This document shows positions 1 through 13,974 of a stretch of DNA of 64,000 bases, one piece after another (within the stretch, counting starts at the first letter, position 1; every line of letters starts with the position of its first letter). The notes under the pieces were generated by a model. It ran no database searches and was not told the DNA's origin. It saw only the letters and a program-made list of their open reading frames with translations. The translations under genes were made by a program, and so were the position numbers. This DNA is from Chrysogorgia sp. JL179-B06. Lineage: Eukaryota > Cnidaria > Anthozoa > Scleralcyonacea > Chrysogorgiidae. Where the stretch lies: the NCBI GenBank assembly GCA_035772405.1, contig JAYKKM010000452.1:2433501-2497500 (forward strand), written 5' to 3'.

Positions 1-450
1 GGTGGAATAATCAGAACTCCAGCTTGCCTTGTTTCACTTTGTAGTAGCTGATGAAATGTTTCAAACGTGCCCTCAGCATTAAAAAATCCCATATCTTGTA
101 CAATATTGAGCTTCAAATCTTTAATCTTCTTTACGACCTCTTGTACATACAAATTTGGCTGATTGTGAGGAAGGCGAAGAGAACTGTACAACATGTTACC
201 CGTCATAATGGTTTGCTTGTATTTGGTAACTACTGTTCCAACATTAGCATCTGATGGAATGTCAAGATTGCCAGTCAAAAAGTTTCTGCAACACAAACTA
301 GCAATGATTGTACATGCATTGCTTGCCATTGTTATTCCATTGATTCGGGTCTGACAGATGTTTGATGGTAGTAGCCATTCTGTGATGCCGGGAAGATCAT
401 GCTTGGTAATAGGCGGTCCTGTATATTTTGTTGGAATTCTAGGTGTATTC

Positions 451-529
<79 letters not shown>

Positions 530-3500
530 GCTGTTGTTGTTGTTGTTGTTGTTGGCTGCTTCTGACTTGCACTTTGGCTGAGGAAATTTGTTCATTGTGT
601 GCTGTTACAATGTGAATAGGATGCTGAGAGTTGCTGTGAAAGTCAGATGGTTGATGTGAGGGAACTTGAGGAACTGATACTGGCATATGTTGAAGAGCAG
701 GTTGTGGTGCAGGATGTAAGTGAGAAATTTTTTTGCCTAAATTATTTACTGCTTCATTTATATCTTCTAGGTTGGTGAATGCTGGAATTTCCATGCAGTT
801 GTCAGCATCTGGCTCTGTATGTGCTTCTTTGTTAGCTGTGGTCATGTCATCCTTTGTTTCATGTATGTTGAAAATTGCATCTTTTGCCACTTTGCCAAGT
901 TCCTTAATTTTTTTTTGAAGCATCTCTTTACACAATGGACAGAATGGGGAACCATCTAGACAGGTAATATGGAAAGAGTGCCAACATCCTTGGAAGATTT
1001 TCCACAACTCATCTTCACTGGTCACTTTGCATGAACCAAGATCACATATACAGTTTTCCTGTGGCTCGATTGTCGCATTAAAACCAAGTGGGAGAACAGT
1101 GTATTTCATTTCTGCTTCTCCAAACATGTGAGGTAAAGATACATATTTCTTTTTCCTTTTAATGATTGTAGAAGCTGAACCAAGATGACTGTGAATTTGA
1201 GTTAACATATTTGTCAGAAATTCAGCACATTTCAATTTTAAATATTGTAATTGTTGTTGTGAAAAACTAAATTGCTTAGGTGGTGTAAATATTGAGCGGA
1301 AGTTGGATTGTCTTTCTTTGGATTGAAATATGCTTTTGGCTCTTTGGGTAAGTTTCTCTGATGTGTCGGAAGGCTTCGTCTGTGCTCGTAGGATACTGTG
1401 TGTGTTTTCAACAGGATATTCGTCAAATATTGCTGGCCACTTGCAAAAATTGTCATATAGTTCACGATAATTCTGTCCCCAATGAGATGTGGAGGACAAC
1501 CAGACAAGAGGTGCTTTATCATAATGACGACGTCTCAGGCACATAAACATCACCCAGATTCTAATCATTGCATTGTAATATTCTTTGAATTTGTTCTGTT
1601 TGAATGTTATTGTATAGATGGTCAAAACAAGTGGGAGATAGTTATCTAGCAGGTTAATAAGTGTTCCATATTGAATATCTTTTGAGTTTTGAAAGGTGGT
1701 TTTAACTTTGTTTCTGATTAGAGTCCAAGCACCATAAACTGTTTCGAGGATTAAATTGATTCTCCAAGGTTTTGGTGATTCAGCTAGTTTGCTTCCAGGG
1801 AAAAGGTGCCTGTAAACTTTTTTTAAAAATGGTTTAAATGCAATAAAAACATGTTCTCTACTGTTTAGGGAAATGTGAAGTGGCCCCATGGTTGGAATGA
1901 TGGATGTTATTGCTGAAAGAGGAACATGAATATTGTTATTCTGGGTCGAATGGCTGCTGCTTATCATACTGGTGTATGTGTGGTCAGATGAGGTAATTCT
2001 GGATTGTGGTTGTTGTTGTGCATGGATGTTTTCTTTTGGAAAGGAAAGACATTTGTATATTGACTGCCTGCAGTAAAATTGACATGGCCAATCACCAGGC
2101 TGAACAACAAGAAACTTTTTTAAGTATTTAGCCAGTCCACCAGCCAAAGCTATGTCGTAAGCAGTTGCAAATCCTTCCATTGACTTCAGTTGTAACTCAA
2201 CGAAGTTAATTAAGTGTAAGTCTTCCATTGTCCTCATTAGTCGCACTCCACTGTCATCACAGTAAGGGTGCTCCTCCAAAATGTGCCTTTCGAGCTCTGG
2301 AGTAAAAAATAAGTTTGTTATCCAATCTGGCATTGTTGAAGAGTAGGTATTGGTAAGTAATGTCAATGGTTGAGGAGAGGTTATTGCATCCAGACAAGCT
2401 TGTATATTTACACCACTAGGGTCATGGACTTTGAAAATATTTTTTGGTACTTTGATTGCCTTTAAGGATTTAAATGCCTTTATAACGATTGTACACATAC
2501 TCATGCAATTGGACATTTGCTGATTTGGCCGCCTGTTACTATGAATCTTTGTGAAGTCATCAATAATCAGCACAAGAAGCCATTCATTCTTTATGGCTTC
2601 ATTGAAAAACGTTTCCAGATTACCATGGTGATTACTTGCCAACTTATTGAGCATCATGTTTGATTTTTTCCGGCTACAAGTGTTTCCAAGTTGGTATTCT
2701 GTTTCCATGCCTTCTTGGTTAACATTGTTAGCATTGAGATACAATGCATGGTCCACTTGCATAATGTTGCAAAGTTGGCTAAGGCAGTAACACATCTTGT
2801 AAATAACAGAAACTGTTCTTCTTTTATTTAGTTCCTTTCGTCCACTGGAATGCCGCTCACTTGTGACTGCCATGAGAATATGGTTAAATATATTTCCAGC
2901 GCCTGCTGAGAGACAAAATTCTGCAAATTTATCTGGATCATAAATTGGTGGCTGTTTTTGTATCACAAACTCATTATACATATTATTCTTGACTATTTCC
3001 AGCTCATGTTTGAGGTCGCATCCTATAAAAAATCAATTGTTGATTCTGTTGTTACTGTATAACTTAAAATCACTACATACAATTTTTGTTGGTTTTTCTT
3101 CTACTGGCAGGGGTATCTCTAACTCACTTTGATTGAGGGTGTCACAATAATTTTCAAATTACCTGACTTCACTATTAAACCCATTCCTGCCTAGGTCTTG
3201 AAAACTTGGGGCTGTGTGCCCCCCCCCCCCCCCGCCACCAATACACAGTTTTCTGGTACTGTACTCACTTTCAGAAAGGGCCTTTAAATTTCTGTCTATA
3301 TCTTCAAACACTCCAGGTGGTAAAATGACTTCACCATTTGGCCCTCTTTTAATGACGCCAAAACAAGTATTCTCCTCTTTCCACTCCTTAAGCTTTTCCA
3401 TTTCTTGCTCTTCTATGTCTGGTCCTTTAGCTCTTGCAAACCCTAGTTTTCGTTTCACTGGCCTGCCAATATTTCTGTCGTGCGAGTCCACGAACTGTCA

Positions 3501-3896
3501 ATTAAAAAACAATATTATAAAACAATGTAACAATATATGAAAACATAGCGTTAAACGCCGTGGTTTTACCTGATATACACTTCAAATTAATTTGTAATTG
3601 TTTAACAATAAAATACTTACATGAAAGAACGTTTTTCCTGTTGTCTTGTAATAATACACAGCTCTGCGGCAGGTCGAACAAAGTATACCCGGCTCCTCGT
3701 CGATCTCGCATAATTCACCGAAGCATTCCCGCAGTTCGTCTCGATGTGGAAGACTATTGCGTGTCGTTTCCAATTTTTTATTGCATGCATTTTTACAAAC
3801 TATACACCTGTGCTTCGCCTCAACAAGAGTTAAGAAAATTACGTTCAGTATAAGCCAGAGAAACAACAGTGAACAATCAAAACATTTCGCCGCCAT
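1..3896 (-). CDS. Multi-exon gene of unknown function, RING-like finger and polyQ (3' part off the window)
   Basis: Three exons read on the minus strand: 3896-3621 (start codon MAAKCFDC), 3494-3269 and 3022-1, with GT-AG junctions (GTAAGT, GTGAGT donors) in phases 0 and 1. The third exon stays open for about 1,000 codons in one frame to the window edge; frame agreement between 3020 and the polyQ supports that. Exon 1 has a hydrophobic stretch and a Cys cluster (CIVCKNAC, CFGELC, CSTC) that may bind zinc. Near 1060-920 a RING-like arrangement is visible (CICDLGSC, CWHSFHITC, PFCPLC), followed by a polyglutamine run and a segment with SNACTIIASL, which resembles the catalytic-Cys helix of papain-fold proteases (weak inference). 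I do not recognise the family. It could be a host gene or a domesticated or transposon-derived gene. Splicing is inferred, not shown. Confidence 0.6.
451..554 (+). repeat. (TTG)n triplet tract encoding polyglutamine
   Basis: About 34 TTG/CTG triplets. In the minus-strand gene frame (codon starts at positions congruent to 2 mod 3, the same as at 3020) the run reads as CAA, i.e. glutamine. The other frames would give Asn or Thr. Confidence 0.85.
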
Positions 3897-4381
3897 CTTT
3901 GTTTGGGTATTTAAATTTTCGCGCGACAAGATTCGCGGGCTTCTCGCAATTTCCACGAGCGCATGCGTAAACAGATTTCCCCGCTCTTTCCAACCTCTAT
4001 TTATTTATTGTACTGCGGGCTCAATTTGTACTAAACATTATTACTATGATAACGTACGTCCAGTTAGGGGTGGTGGCTGAAATATAAGAAGCAATCATTA
4101 AACATTTAATTTGCAATAATCAACATCGACTAGGGCTCGCCTCAATCTACAATTGAACCATGAAATAATCTTGTTATAAGTGCATGTATTTTAATTGTTT
4201 ATTCGAAATAATCTTTGGGCATGCACGCTTATGAAATGATACCAGCAGATCGAACCACCGACGGTTGGGGAGCAGGCGCGTCCACGCTTGGAGGAACGTT
4301 GCACCCAGACACACGGACGAACAAGCGTATTATTATATAGATACATAGTTATTGTTACATTAACAAGAACAAGCGTATTTT
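3897..4381. other. Upstream region of the left gene, no gene seen
   Basis: It holds the presumed promoter and 5' leader of the minus-strand gene. I see no reading frame, RNA gene or repeat that can be supported. Confidence 0.4.
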
Positions 4382-5230
4382 CCTCGGCCGTATTTTCGTT
4401 CACGTCAAAAACATGATGATAACCATTAGCTGACCATCCAGGCATCACTACCCATCACTATCCATCACTACCCATCACTACCCATCACTACCCATCACCA
4501 GACATCACTACCCATCACCAGGCATCACTACCCATCACTACCCATCACTAACCATCACTACCCATCACTACCCATCACTACCCATCACTAGACATCACTA
4601 CCCATGATACCCATCACTGATGCCTAGTGATGGGTAGTGATGCCTAGTGATGGGTAGTGATGGGTAGTGATGCCTAGTGATGAGTAGTGATGCCTAGTGA
4701 TGGGTGGTGATGGGTGGTGATGCCTAGTGATGGTAGTGATGGGTAGTGATGCCTAGTGATGGGTAGTGATGGTTAGTGATGTATAGTGATGGGTAGTGAT
4801 GGGTAGTGATGGGTAGTGATGTCTAGTGATGGGTAGTGATGGGTAGTGATGGGTAGTGATGGGTAGTGATGGGTAGTGATGGGTAGTGATGGGTAGTGAT
4901 GGGTAGTCATGGTTAGTGATGGTTAGTGATGGGTAGATGCCTAGTGATGGGTAGTGATGCCTAGTGATGGGTGGTGATGGGTAGTGATGGGTAGTGATGC
5001 CAAGTGATGGGTAGTGATGGTTAGTGATGTCTAGTGATGGGTAGTGATGGGTAGTGATGTCTAGTGATGGGTAGTGATGGGTAGTGATGTCTAGTGGTGG
5101 GTAGTGGTGGTTAGTGATGGTTAGTGATGTCTAGTGATGGGTAGTGATGGGTAGTGATGGGTAGTGATGCCTGGATGGTCAGCTAATGGTTATCATCATG
5201 TTTTTGACGTGAACGAAAATGCGGCCGAGG
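4382..5230. mobile_element. Fold-back element: inverted 69-bp ends enclosing opposed 10-bp minisatellites
   Basis: The outer arms 4382-4450 and about 5161-5230 are inverted copies of each other with one visible mismatch (CCTCGGCCG... against ...CGGCCGAGG). Inside the left arm, 4441-4619 is a tandem array of CATCACTACC. From about 4620 to 5170 the same 10-mer runs in the opposite orientation (TAGTGATGGG). The whole 849 bp can therefore fold into a long hairpin. The arrangement is like Drosophila Foldback elements, whose inverted ends are made of short tandem repeats. No target duplication or coding capacity was found. Confidence 0.75.
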
Positions 5231-5304
5231 GAGACTGGAACCAAAAAGGTCCTTTTGAGTCATCCCTTTTAGCCTCCACCGTCGGCACACTGGTACCAGG
5301 AAGA

Positions 5305-5450
5305 TTGAATGAATATTTTGTGGATTGGATTGAATGAATATTTTGTGGATTGGATTGAATGAATATTTTGTGGATTGGATTGAATGAATATTTTTTTGGA
5401 TTGAATTGAATGAATATTTTTTTGGATTGGATTGAATAAAATATGTGTTG
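5305..5450. repeat. Tandem repeat, about 29-bp unit
   Basis: About five units built on GGATTGAATGAATATTTT with G/T-rich variation between units; the last copies contain T-run variants. Confidence 0.8.
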
Positions 5451-5607
5451 TTTACATTAAACTATAAATTATTGTTTGCATTGCATAATACGTGTGATTG
5501 AATTAAACAACATTTGTGGATTAGATTGAATGCATATTTTATCGGATTGAATATTGCTACAAACGGGCAGGCATACGCGATCGCAACGAACGCAATGATC
5601 GCCAGGT

Positions 5608-5707
5608 TTATGGTTTCCATATGTTCGCAAGGATCGCAATGATCGCAATGATCGCAGAACTCTTTATTTCTGCGATCGTTGCGATCATTGCGATCATATG
5701 GAAACCG
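5608..5707. repeat. 100-bp palindrome rich in GATCGCAAT
   Basis: GGTTTCCATATG at 5608 is matched by CATATGGAAACC at 5696-5707. Between them GATCGCAATGATCGCA is mirrored around 5662. It is a hairpin-type small non-autonomous element or a palindromic satellite fragment. There is no coding potential. Confidence 0.7.
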
Positions 5708-5914
5708 GGTGATAGGGGCTTTAAAGGGGCTTTAAAGCCCCTATTGTTTCACACGAGCGAACGTATAAATTTGCACAACAATGATAATTCACTCATGCAT
5801 GCTATGAGGCAAAATTTGAAATTTCTCTCTTTAAAAGGAAATTATAGTGATTAAACAAAAGAATCCTCGTCAATCATGGTATTATATGGTTAATCATATA
5901 TTAGGTTAACAAAA

Positions 5915-5970
5915 AGCACTTTGCAGGAATCGAACCTGCACTGCAGCAATTTACAGTTCCAAAAAGTGCT
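5915..5970 (-). other. tRNA-like hairpin set lacking a D arm
   Basis: On the minus strand, AGCACTTT at the 5' end pairs with AAAGTGCT at the 3' end (8 bp). A T-arm-like GCAGG/CCTGC stem encloses TTCGATT, and ACTGT can pair with GCAGT around an 8-nt loop. There is no D arm, and only 56 nt in all. It could be a degenerate organelle-type tRNA copy, a pol III-related small repeat, or chance. The anticodon cannot be assigned with confidence. Confidence 0.3.
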
Positions 5971-6545
5971 AGAATTTGACGAGAGAACTTACACATGTGC
6001 GAATGCATATGGGGGGAAAAGAATAGTGTAAAGCATTGATGGCAATCACTGTACTGGAAAATCAACTATATCGTACCTGTTTTTCAGTGCCTATTATACA
6101 TTTACTCAACATCCTTCCGATTTTCATCTTCTTCGAGAAAAATATTTTATGCTACTCATGTTCGATAAATTAATTTTTAATTTCTGTGCAAAACAGAAAT
6201 GCCCTTCTGCGCATTGCTTCTGTTGCTGACAATATATAAATTTACCTACATCAATGTGCGCCCCTTTTAAATGACATAAGCTACAACAAATTCAGAATAG
6301 TTAATTCGCTGATAAAAACAAAATTTAATGGTTAAGAATGCTCAAAATTGCAATCTAGATTAAAATTTCATATTTTTGTCCTGTAGATAACTACATGCAT
6401 GTGCAGTTGCCGCAAACATCTTGTGTAAATAAATACAGGTCATGAAGTTATCATGGTGAACAATTTCTGGAACCATTAAAGAAATTAGTTTTGTTTAAAT
6501 GCGCCTTTGCAATTTCATTTCCCGGCCCTCTTTGAGAACTCTTAA

Positions 6546-7020
6546 AGTGCACCTAAACCCAAAAGTTTTTATTGTCTTATTTGGAAGAACTTTTAAAATG
6601 ATAAAGTAACTTCTTTTGAAGATTTTCGTTTCTTCGCTTTCTTTTTGAGATATTTCAGTTTGTTTGATATGCAAATGCCTGGATGGACGTCACACATGCA
6701 TAATGACTTACCAGAGAATGTTATGTATCTCTTTCATTCTCGAACAAAATCCTTTAAAATCGAGAAGTTTGGTGTTGTGGGAGAAACACGCACACATGTT
6801 ATTCACACTTTAGTGTTTTATTTGATGAACGCAAAGATATATAACATTCTCGGGCAAGTCATTATGCAATGTGTGACGTCCATCCAGGCATTTGCATATC
6901 AAACAAACTGAAATATCTCAAAAAGAAAGCGACGAAACGAAAATCTTCCAAAGAAGTTACTTTATCATTTTAAAAGTTCTTCCAAATAAGACAATAAAAA
7001 CTTTTGGGTTTAGGTGCACT
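6546..7020. mobile_element. Non-autonomous TIR element with TTAA duplication (Kolobok/piggyBac-like MITE)
   Basis: Inverted ends of roughly 190 bp start AGTGCACCTAAACCC and finish GGGTTTAGGTGCACT. They are flanked by TTAA at 6542-6545 and 7021-7024. TTAA duplications are characteristic of the piggyBac and Kolobok superfamilies; no transposase lies inside, so the parent family is inferred only. Confidence 0.8.
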
Positions 7021-7357
7021 TTAAATAACTAATACTGTGCGTACATGCATTAATCAATGAATGATTGGGTGAAAATTTAAAAGCTTAGTTCCCTCATTTA
7101 CATCAATATTTTATAAAATATGTCGCAAGGTAACGTATTGTTCGCGTGACAAGAATTTGTCCTAATGTGTTATTTATATTAAATATACAATTCCTCATTC
7201 CTGCGTGTCATTAACCTATACATGACGTCATGAGCAAAGGTGACTTGAAGATAATAGAATGAAACCTGTTCTTGTTGTATGATCAGTATGTTAGACTCTG
7301 TGAGTAAACACGCATGTCGATTCACGCAGGCTAAATCATATCGTAATACACGCCCAC

Positions 7358-7517
7358 TCTCCTTCGCGGCTTCTTGCTTTTTATCGCGGGTGTTTTCTTA
7401 CCAGGCTGGAGTGCGGGCGGTAGGGTGTGTTTCGGGCATGCGCAGAGGGAATGAGGACGCGGAATTGCCCCCACCCACCCGCAATAAAAAAGCAAGAAGG
7501 CCTCTGCGGAGGAGAAT
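7358..7517. mobile_element. Short inverted-repeat element ending in CTCC...GGAG
   Basis: CTCCTTCGCGGCTTCTTGC at the left is complementary to the right end (GCAAGAAGG, CCTCTGCGGAGGAG) with small indels; CGCGGGTG/CACCCGC extends the stem. It shares the terminal GCCTCTGCGGAG with the element at 13564-13728, which suggests one MITE family. Confidence 0.6.
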
Positions 7518-8629
7518 AATAGATGCCAGTTTGGAGATATTTCCAATAGCTTCTAAGCATGTTTCCTAGCGACTGTTGACAAAAATCTGTTGCTAACAAA
7601 TTGAAAGTCGGAAGATAAAAATGAAAAACACAACAACAAGAAAGAGAAGTGCTCAAAATTAACGATAAATCGGCATAGACAAAAATAATACGTAGGTATT
7701 AAAATCATTAGTTTTGTTGTTACACCTGGTTGCAAGCAGTAACTATTGTATTACTACATATTCCTTATGCGGTTCTACCTTAAATCTAATGTACGTACAT
7801 GTAATATCCTATTTCATCTACACTAGAAGTGACTACTGTTTAGAATTTCCTTTTTAATGTCTATTTTAAGTAGAACTAGTGATGACAGTAACTGTTCCAA
7901 TATTTTGATTGTTTTATAGGTTATGGGTAGCGGTGTTGTGGTCTCACAGTGCAGAATATATCTTTTGTTTTTTAGGACTGTGTTGCTTGTGCTGTAATTT
8001 TGTAAGATTAGAGAGGCTAGGAATACCTGTAGGAAAAAGGGGTGACATTGTAAAGAGATTAAAATAATAGGTGAGAACTCTAATCCAGTTTGCATGGTCA
8101 TTGTAGGACCTCAGAGAAGAATCCATTCAAACAAGTTGCTGGCAGAATCAGATTGAATTCCTTGTACCAGAGGGTGTCGTATTCTGCAAGAAGAATTTGA
8201 GAACATAGGGAATAAACTAGGCACAGTGCTAAAGGGCGGTGTCTAAGTGTTTAAGTCCAAAAGCCGTCAAAAAGATTCACGCAAAAAATGTCGCGCCAAA
8301 AACGTCGCTTGCAACTGATTCCAAACGAACATTCACACGGAATATTATGCGATGCTATTCGGTAGGGCACCGAAAGCATGAAAAAGTACAAGTTAACAAG
8401 TACATTACAAAGTGTGTTTGTGGTATGAATCAAGCCAAAAAAACAGAGAAGTATTATAAAATAACAATTTGTAAACGCGTGCAAGCAGTAATTGGCTGAA
8501 AGCTGTGTTTCTATAACTGTATGGAAAACATGGGAAGATTACGCCATGTGCATACGCCATCATGAGCAGTAAGGCTGATTTCCCGTTTTTCTTTGGGTTA
8601 TTTTATAAAAGAAATCGAAAACATTTTTC
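7518..8629. other. No supported gene
   Basis: Short open frames exist on both strands, but none shows a recognisable domain, splice context or codon pattern. I see nothing else here. Confidence 0.4.
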
Positions 8630-8790
8630 TTCGTGTTCCCATAGTTATAGAAAGACTTGTCGGAAAGTTTGGGAGAACTCGAAATTGCGTGGAAACACTC
8701 GCCCTGCGGGCTTGTGTTCCCACTACGATTTCTCGTTCTCCCAAACTTCCACTCGTGTTTCTATAACTGAATGGAAACGAGGAAATTTTT
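8630..8790. mobile_element. Imperfect palindrome, probable MITE
   Basis: Left arm elements (GTTCCCATAGTTATAGAAA, AAGTTTGGGAGAACTCGAAAT) are mirrored on the right (ATTTCTCGTTCTCCCAAACTT, TTTCTATAACTGAATGG). A related half copy (GTTTCTATAACTGTATGG) lies near 8505. Confidence 0.6.
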
Positions 8791-8887
8791 TTCTATTTCT
8801 TAAATATTTAAGTACTGTTTGCATAGAAAAGGAATATGGATGATAAGTTTCAAGCTGTCCAAAAAGTAGTACATGTAGGGACCTTAA

Positions 8888-9415
8888 AGGGAAATGGCAA
8901 TACAAATTAAGTTTATCTTATTTGAAAGAACTTTTAAAATGATATATCAAGACCTTTTACAGATTTTCCATATCGTTCTTGGTTCTGTAAATATTTCACT
9001 TCTTTTTAACAAAGAACATTGAACATTCCGCCATCTTGGATATGCATAACCATCCTTGGATATGCGTGACGTCTCAACCAGGGTAGAAATATTTTTATAT
9101 CAGCAATTATCGAGTCATTATAGATGCTAAATCGTAGTTGTTTTGGGTGTTGTATACTTTTAAGTGAACTAGCAATCTATTTGAACGCATTCCACTGATA
9201 TTTGGGCAATTATTTACAACTTTTAGAATGTTTACCCTGGTTTTGACGTCACTTAATCAGATCTAATTATAAAACAAGATGGCGGATTGCAGATATCTTT
9301 GTTCACAGATATTTCAAAAATTAAGGAAGTTACGGGGAAATTTTAAAAGGTCTTCATATATTATTTTAAATGTTCTTTCAAATGAGACAAAGAAAATTTT
9401 TGTTGCCATTTCCCT
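8888..9415. mobile_element. Second TTAA-flanked TIR element
   Basis: It begins AGGGAAATGGCAA and ends TTGCCATTTCCCT, with TTAA at 8884-8887 and 9416-9419. Subterminal parts also pair (CTTATTTGAAAGAACTTTTAAAATG against the right arm; CATCTTG/CAAGATGGCGG). Its build matches the element at 6546-7020, including a shared AAGAACTTTTAAAATGAT block, so the two are probably related MITE families using one transposase. Confidence 0.8.
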
Positions 9416-9468
9416 TTAAACAAGCCAGAACCACGGACGATTTTTAAAGCCATTAAGATTTAAGGTGA

Positions 9469-9733
9469 TGTTACACAGGAATACAGGATGATTTTTAATG
9501 CAACATTGTTGTGTGAAAAATTGATAGGTATAACATGGCAATCAATTTCTGGATAAGGTGAGCATGCACAAAGTAGGAATTTGAAGCATGACTGTTCAAA
9601 ATTGTGGAAAAGTACATGTTGTGGAAACAAATGTTGCGTTAAAAATCGTCTTGTTACACATACTGTATCGATTTTCCATACAATTTTGCAGTTAAAAATC
9701 ATCATTAAAAATTGTCCCATATAACATGACCTT
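9469..9733. mobile_element. MITE with AAGGTSATGTTA ends
   Basis: The left end AAGGTGATGTTACAC is the inverted counterpart of the right end (ATAACATGACCTT). GATTTTTAA motifs recur inwards on both arms. About 265 bp, non-coding. Superfamily not determined. Confidence 0.6.
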
Positions 9734-10203
9734 CAATGTCTATTGAAAATGTTTATGGAGACTATGCACAATATCAATATTTTTATTGGCATTTTTTTCA
9801 ATACTGCAACACTAACAGCCTAGTATTTGTAACATATCATTACCTGTAATTAGATAGATGTATAGACTATAGTCTACCAGAGTCTTGTCCAGCAGCATGT
9901 CAACTGAAGACACAATTTGGACCAAATTTCAGAAAGAAAACTGTTAAAATATTAAATAACAAGATTGGTATACAATACAACAAATATTGCTACCTCAACA
10001 TAAAGAGCACAACATTGTGAATAAAACCACACACAAATAAGAATAATTAGAATACTAGAATTAGAATACTTTATTAAACACTCCCAAAAGGGTTTTTCAG
10101 TGTCCAATTACATGATACTTATTAAACATACTGTAATTGCATGTGTCCATTGTTACACTATTTCATTATTCAGCATAGTTTTACATGTACCTACTCCAAC
10201 ATC

Positions 10204-10649
<446 letters not shown>

Positions 10650-10749
10650 AAGTAGTGTATAGTATACATGTACATGTATGTAACACATACTCTAAAAAGT
10701 TGTTGTACCTGTACTGCCAATTAGTGTGCAGGATGGCTAACATTTCAAG

Positions 10750-11275
10750 TGAAGGCCCTTCATGACTATATATACAGAACTCGTGACTAGGCTCTCGGCA
10801 ACGGCCTCCATAGCTCAGTGGTCAGAGCACTGTACAAGCATCGCAGGGTCGCGGGTTCAATTCCAGCCGGAAGGCCTCTAAGTTGCATTTTTCATTTTTA
10901 TGTTGCATTTTTCGGTTTGGTCATAAATATTGTATGTATTCCAACACTCGAAATTTTCCTTCACCATAAATCCTTTCAACATGTAGTTTGATCGAGTGAA
11001 ATGCCAAATATTACCTATAATATACCCAGAATCTTATCCCGGCATTACCACCACCTCTCGGCAACGGCTTCCGTAGCTCAGTGGTCAGAGCACTGCACTA
11101 GCATCGCAGGGTCGCGGGTTCAATTCCCAGCCGGAAGGCCTTAAAGTTGCATTTTTTGCAACTGGTCCCGGTTTGGTCTTAAAATGTATGTATTCCAACA
11201 CTCTAAATTTTCCTTCACCATAAATCCTTTCAACATGTAGTTTGATCGAGTGAAATGCCAAATATTACCAATGGT
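10750..11275 (+). repeat. Two tandem units of a tRNA-bearing repeat (about 265 bp)
   Basis: tRNA-like heads at 10803-10876 and 11066-11140 contain a pol III A box (TAGCTCAGTGG) and B box (GGGTTCAATTCC). Each is followed by the same body: a GCAACTGGTCCCGGTTTGG block, TATTCCAACACTC, TTTCCTTCACCATAAATCC, and a tail GATCGAGTGAAATGCCAAATATTACC. The D arm and most of the anticodon stem can form, but the T stem does not pair well. It is therefore a tRNA-derived SINE or satellite rather than a working tRNA. Other copies lie at 16.8-17.9, 18.1, 19.1, 23.6 and 29.4 kb. Confidence 0.8.
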
Positions 11276-12710
<1,435 letters not shown>

Positions 12711-13563
12711 CTCGAATACATATATACAGAATTTAGTGACGAGATACTGAATTCTTGGCAGTTTACCACCTTTTCACTTTGCTCTATATATAATATATAT
12801 ATATGTATATATAGAGATCATGGGCATTACCAATGAAAATGGTTCTACTCTTTCACACAAATCTTAGTACCCTTTTAGCTGTACTGGTCCCCGCTTGCTA
12901 TTTTACTGATCAACATTAGAAATACATGTAGTAAGTGGCTTCCTATTCTTTTATTATTATTTTCCGCTAAATTCTAGAATACCCTTCCACTTTCGCTATT
13001 TGCATCTGTTGACAGTTAGTAAAAGGGTCAAATTACGGAAAGTTCATCATATACAATTGCTTTAATCGTTCTACTTTAAAACCCCATTTAATTTGATAAC
13101 TATCAACAAGTACACACAATATAAACCTTCGACATTATATTTAATGAGATTTTAGAGCAACCTGGTTTCTATTTCTTCCTTTAAATGCGGTTTCAAAAGT
13201 GGCCGGGTATTCTAGAATTGCTCCTTATTTTCTGTAGTACTACCAATACCATTAACATGACATGATGATCAATACCATTATATGGGGACCAGGGAATTTA
13301 TGAGTTCCGTGCAAGTTCGAGCCAAGTTTGAGTTTTTGGCCAGACGGTTATGGTTAGGAAGACTCTGAATATGGGGGTTAGGGAGACACTTAAGGTGGGG
13401 GGGATTTAGGATTGATGTTGTGTTGGCGACAGCTTCTATTTTGACCATATCATCAAAATAACACAAATGGGCAATTGAATTATCATCAAAATAATGGTGT
13501 TCTAGTAATTAATGTCTGAAACCGCTGGGTCAGTTTGATGGTTTACCCGGTAACTCTGAGCAT
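12711..13563. other. No supported gene
   Basis: AT-rich sequence. A GGCAGTTTACCACCTTTTC block near 12757 recurs at the ends of the fold-back at 31965-32170. Confidence 0.4.
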
Positions 13564-13728
13564 GCCCCTCTCTCCTCTGCAGAGGCTTTTATCACTATAT
13601 TTTGTAAATACAGTATCAATATAAATATATCAATTTATCACTATATTTTGTAAATTGATATATTTATATTGATAATACAGTATACAAAGTAAAAATATAT
13701 AGTGATAAAATTAGCCTCTGCGGAGAGA
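13564..13728. mobile_element. Palindromic MITE, CCTCTGC(A/G)GAG ends
   Basis: CTCTCCTCTGCAGAGGCT at the left is mirrored by AGCCTCTGCGGAGAG at the right. The interior TATCACTATATTTTG and AATTGATATATTTATATTG is self-complementary. Same terminal motif as 7358-7517. Confidence 0.7.
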
Positions 13729-13974
13729 TTAACTCGAAATTAACTCGAACTCGAACTCAATGATCACAAGAATAGAAATCAATGGTCAGGAATATTAAAG
13801 AAAATGCCACTCCATTTGTGACAAATAATATAATATTACTTTACGCTGTATCAAGTCAAGTGGTAAACACCAGTCGCTACCAAAAAGATTCGTATTCAAA
13901 ACAATACAATCTCATTTAGATGTGTCATGCACAGCAAAATTGTGAATTCTTATCTAGAATAAAATTCTTGTTAA

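Noticed and set aside
358..615. Poly-Cys and poly-Leu frames on the plus strand at the left edge
   Set aside because: Other frames of the CAA/TTG triplet tract; the long minus-strand exon reads it as polyglutamine.
4443..5170. CRISPR-like array or telomere-type repeat
   Set aside because: Continuous 10-bp units without spacers, in two orientations, within inverted ends.
10803..11140. Functional tRNA-Ala (AGC-like loop)
   Set aside because: The A and B boxes are good, but the T stem and acceptor stem do not pair properly and the unit is part of a larger repeat.
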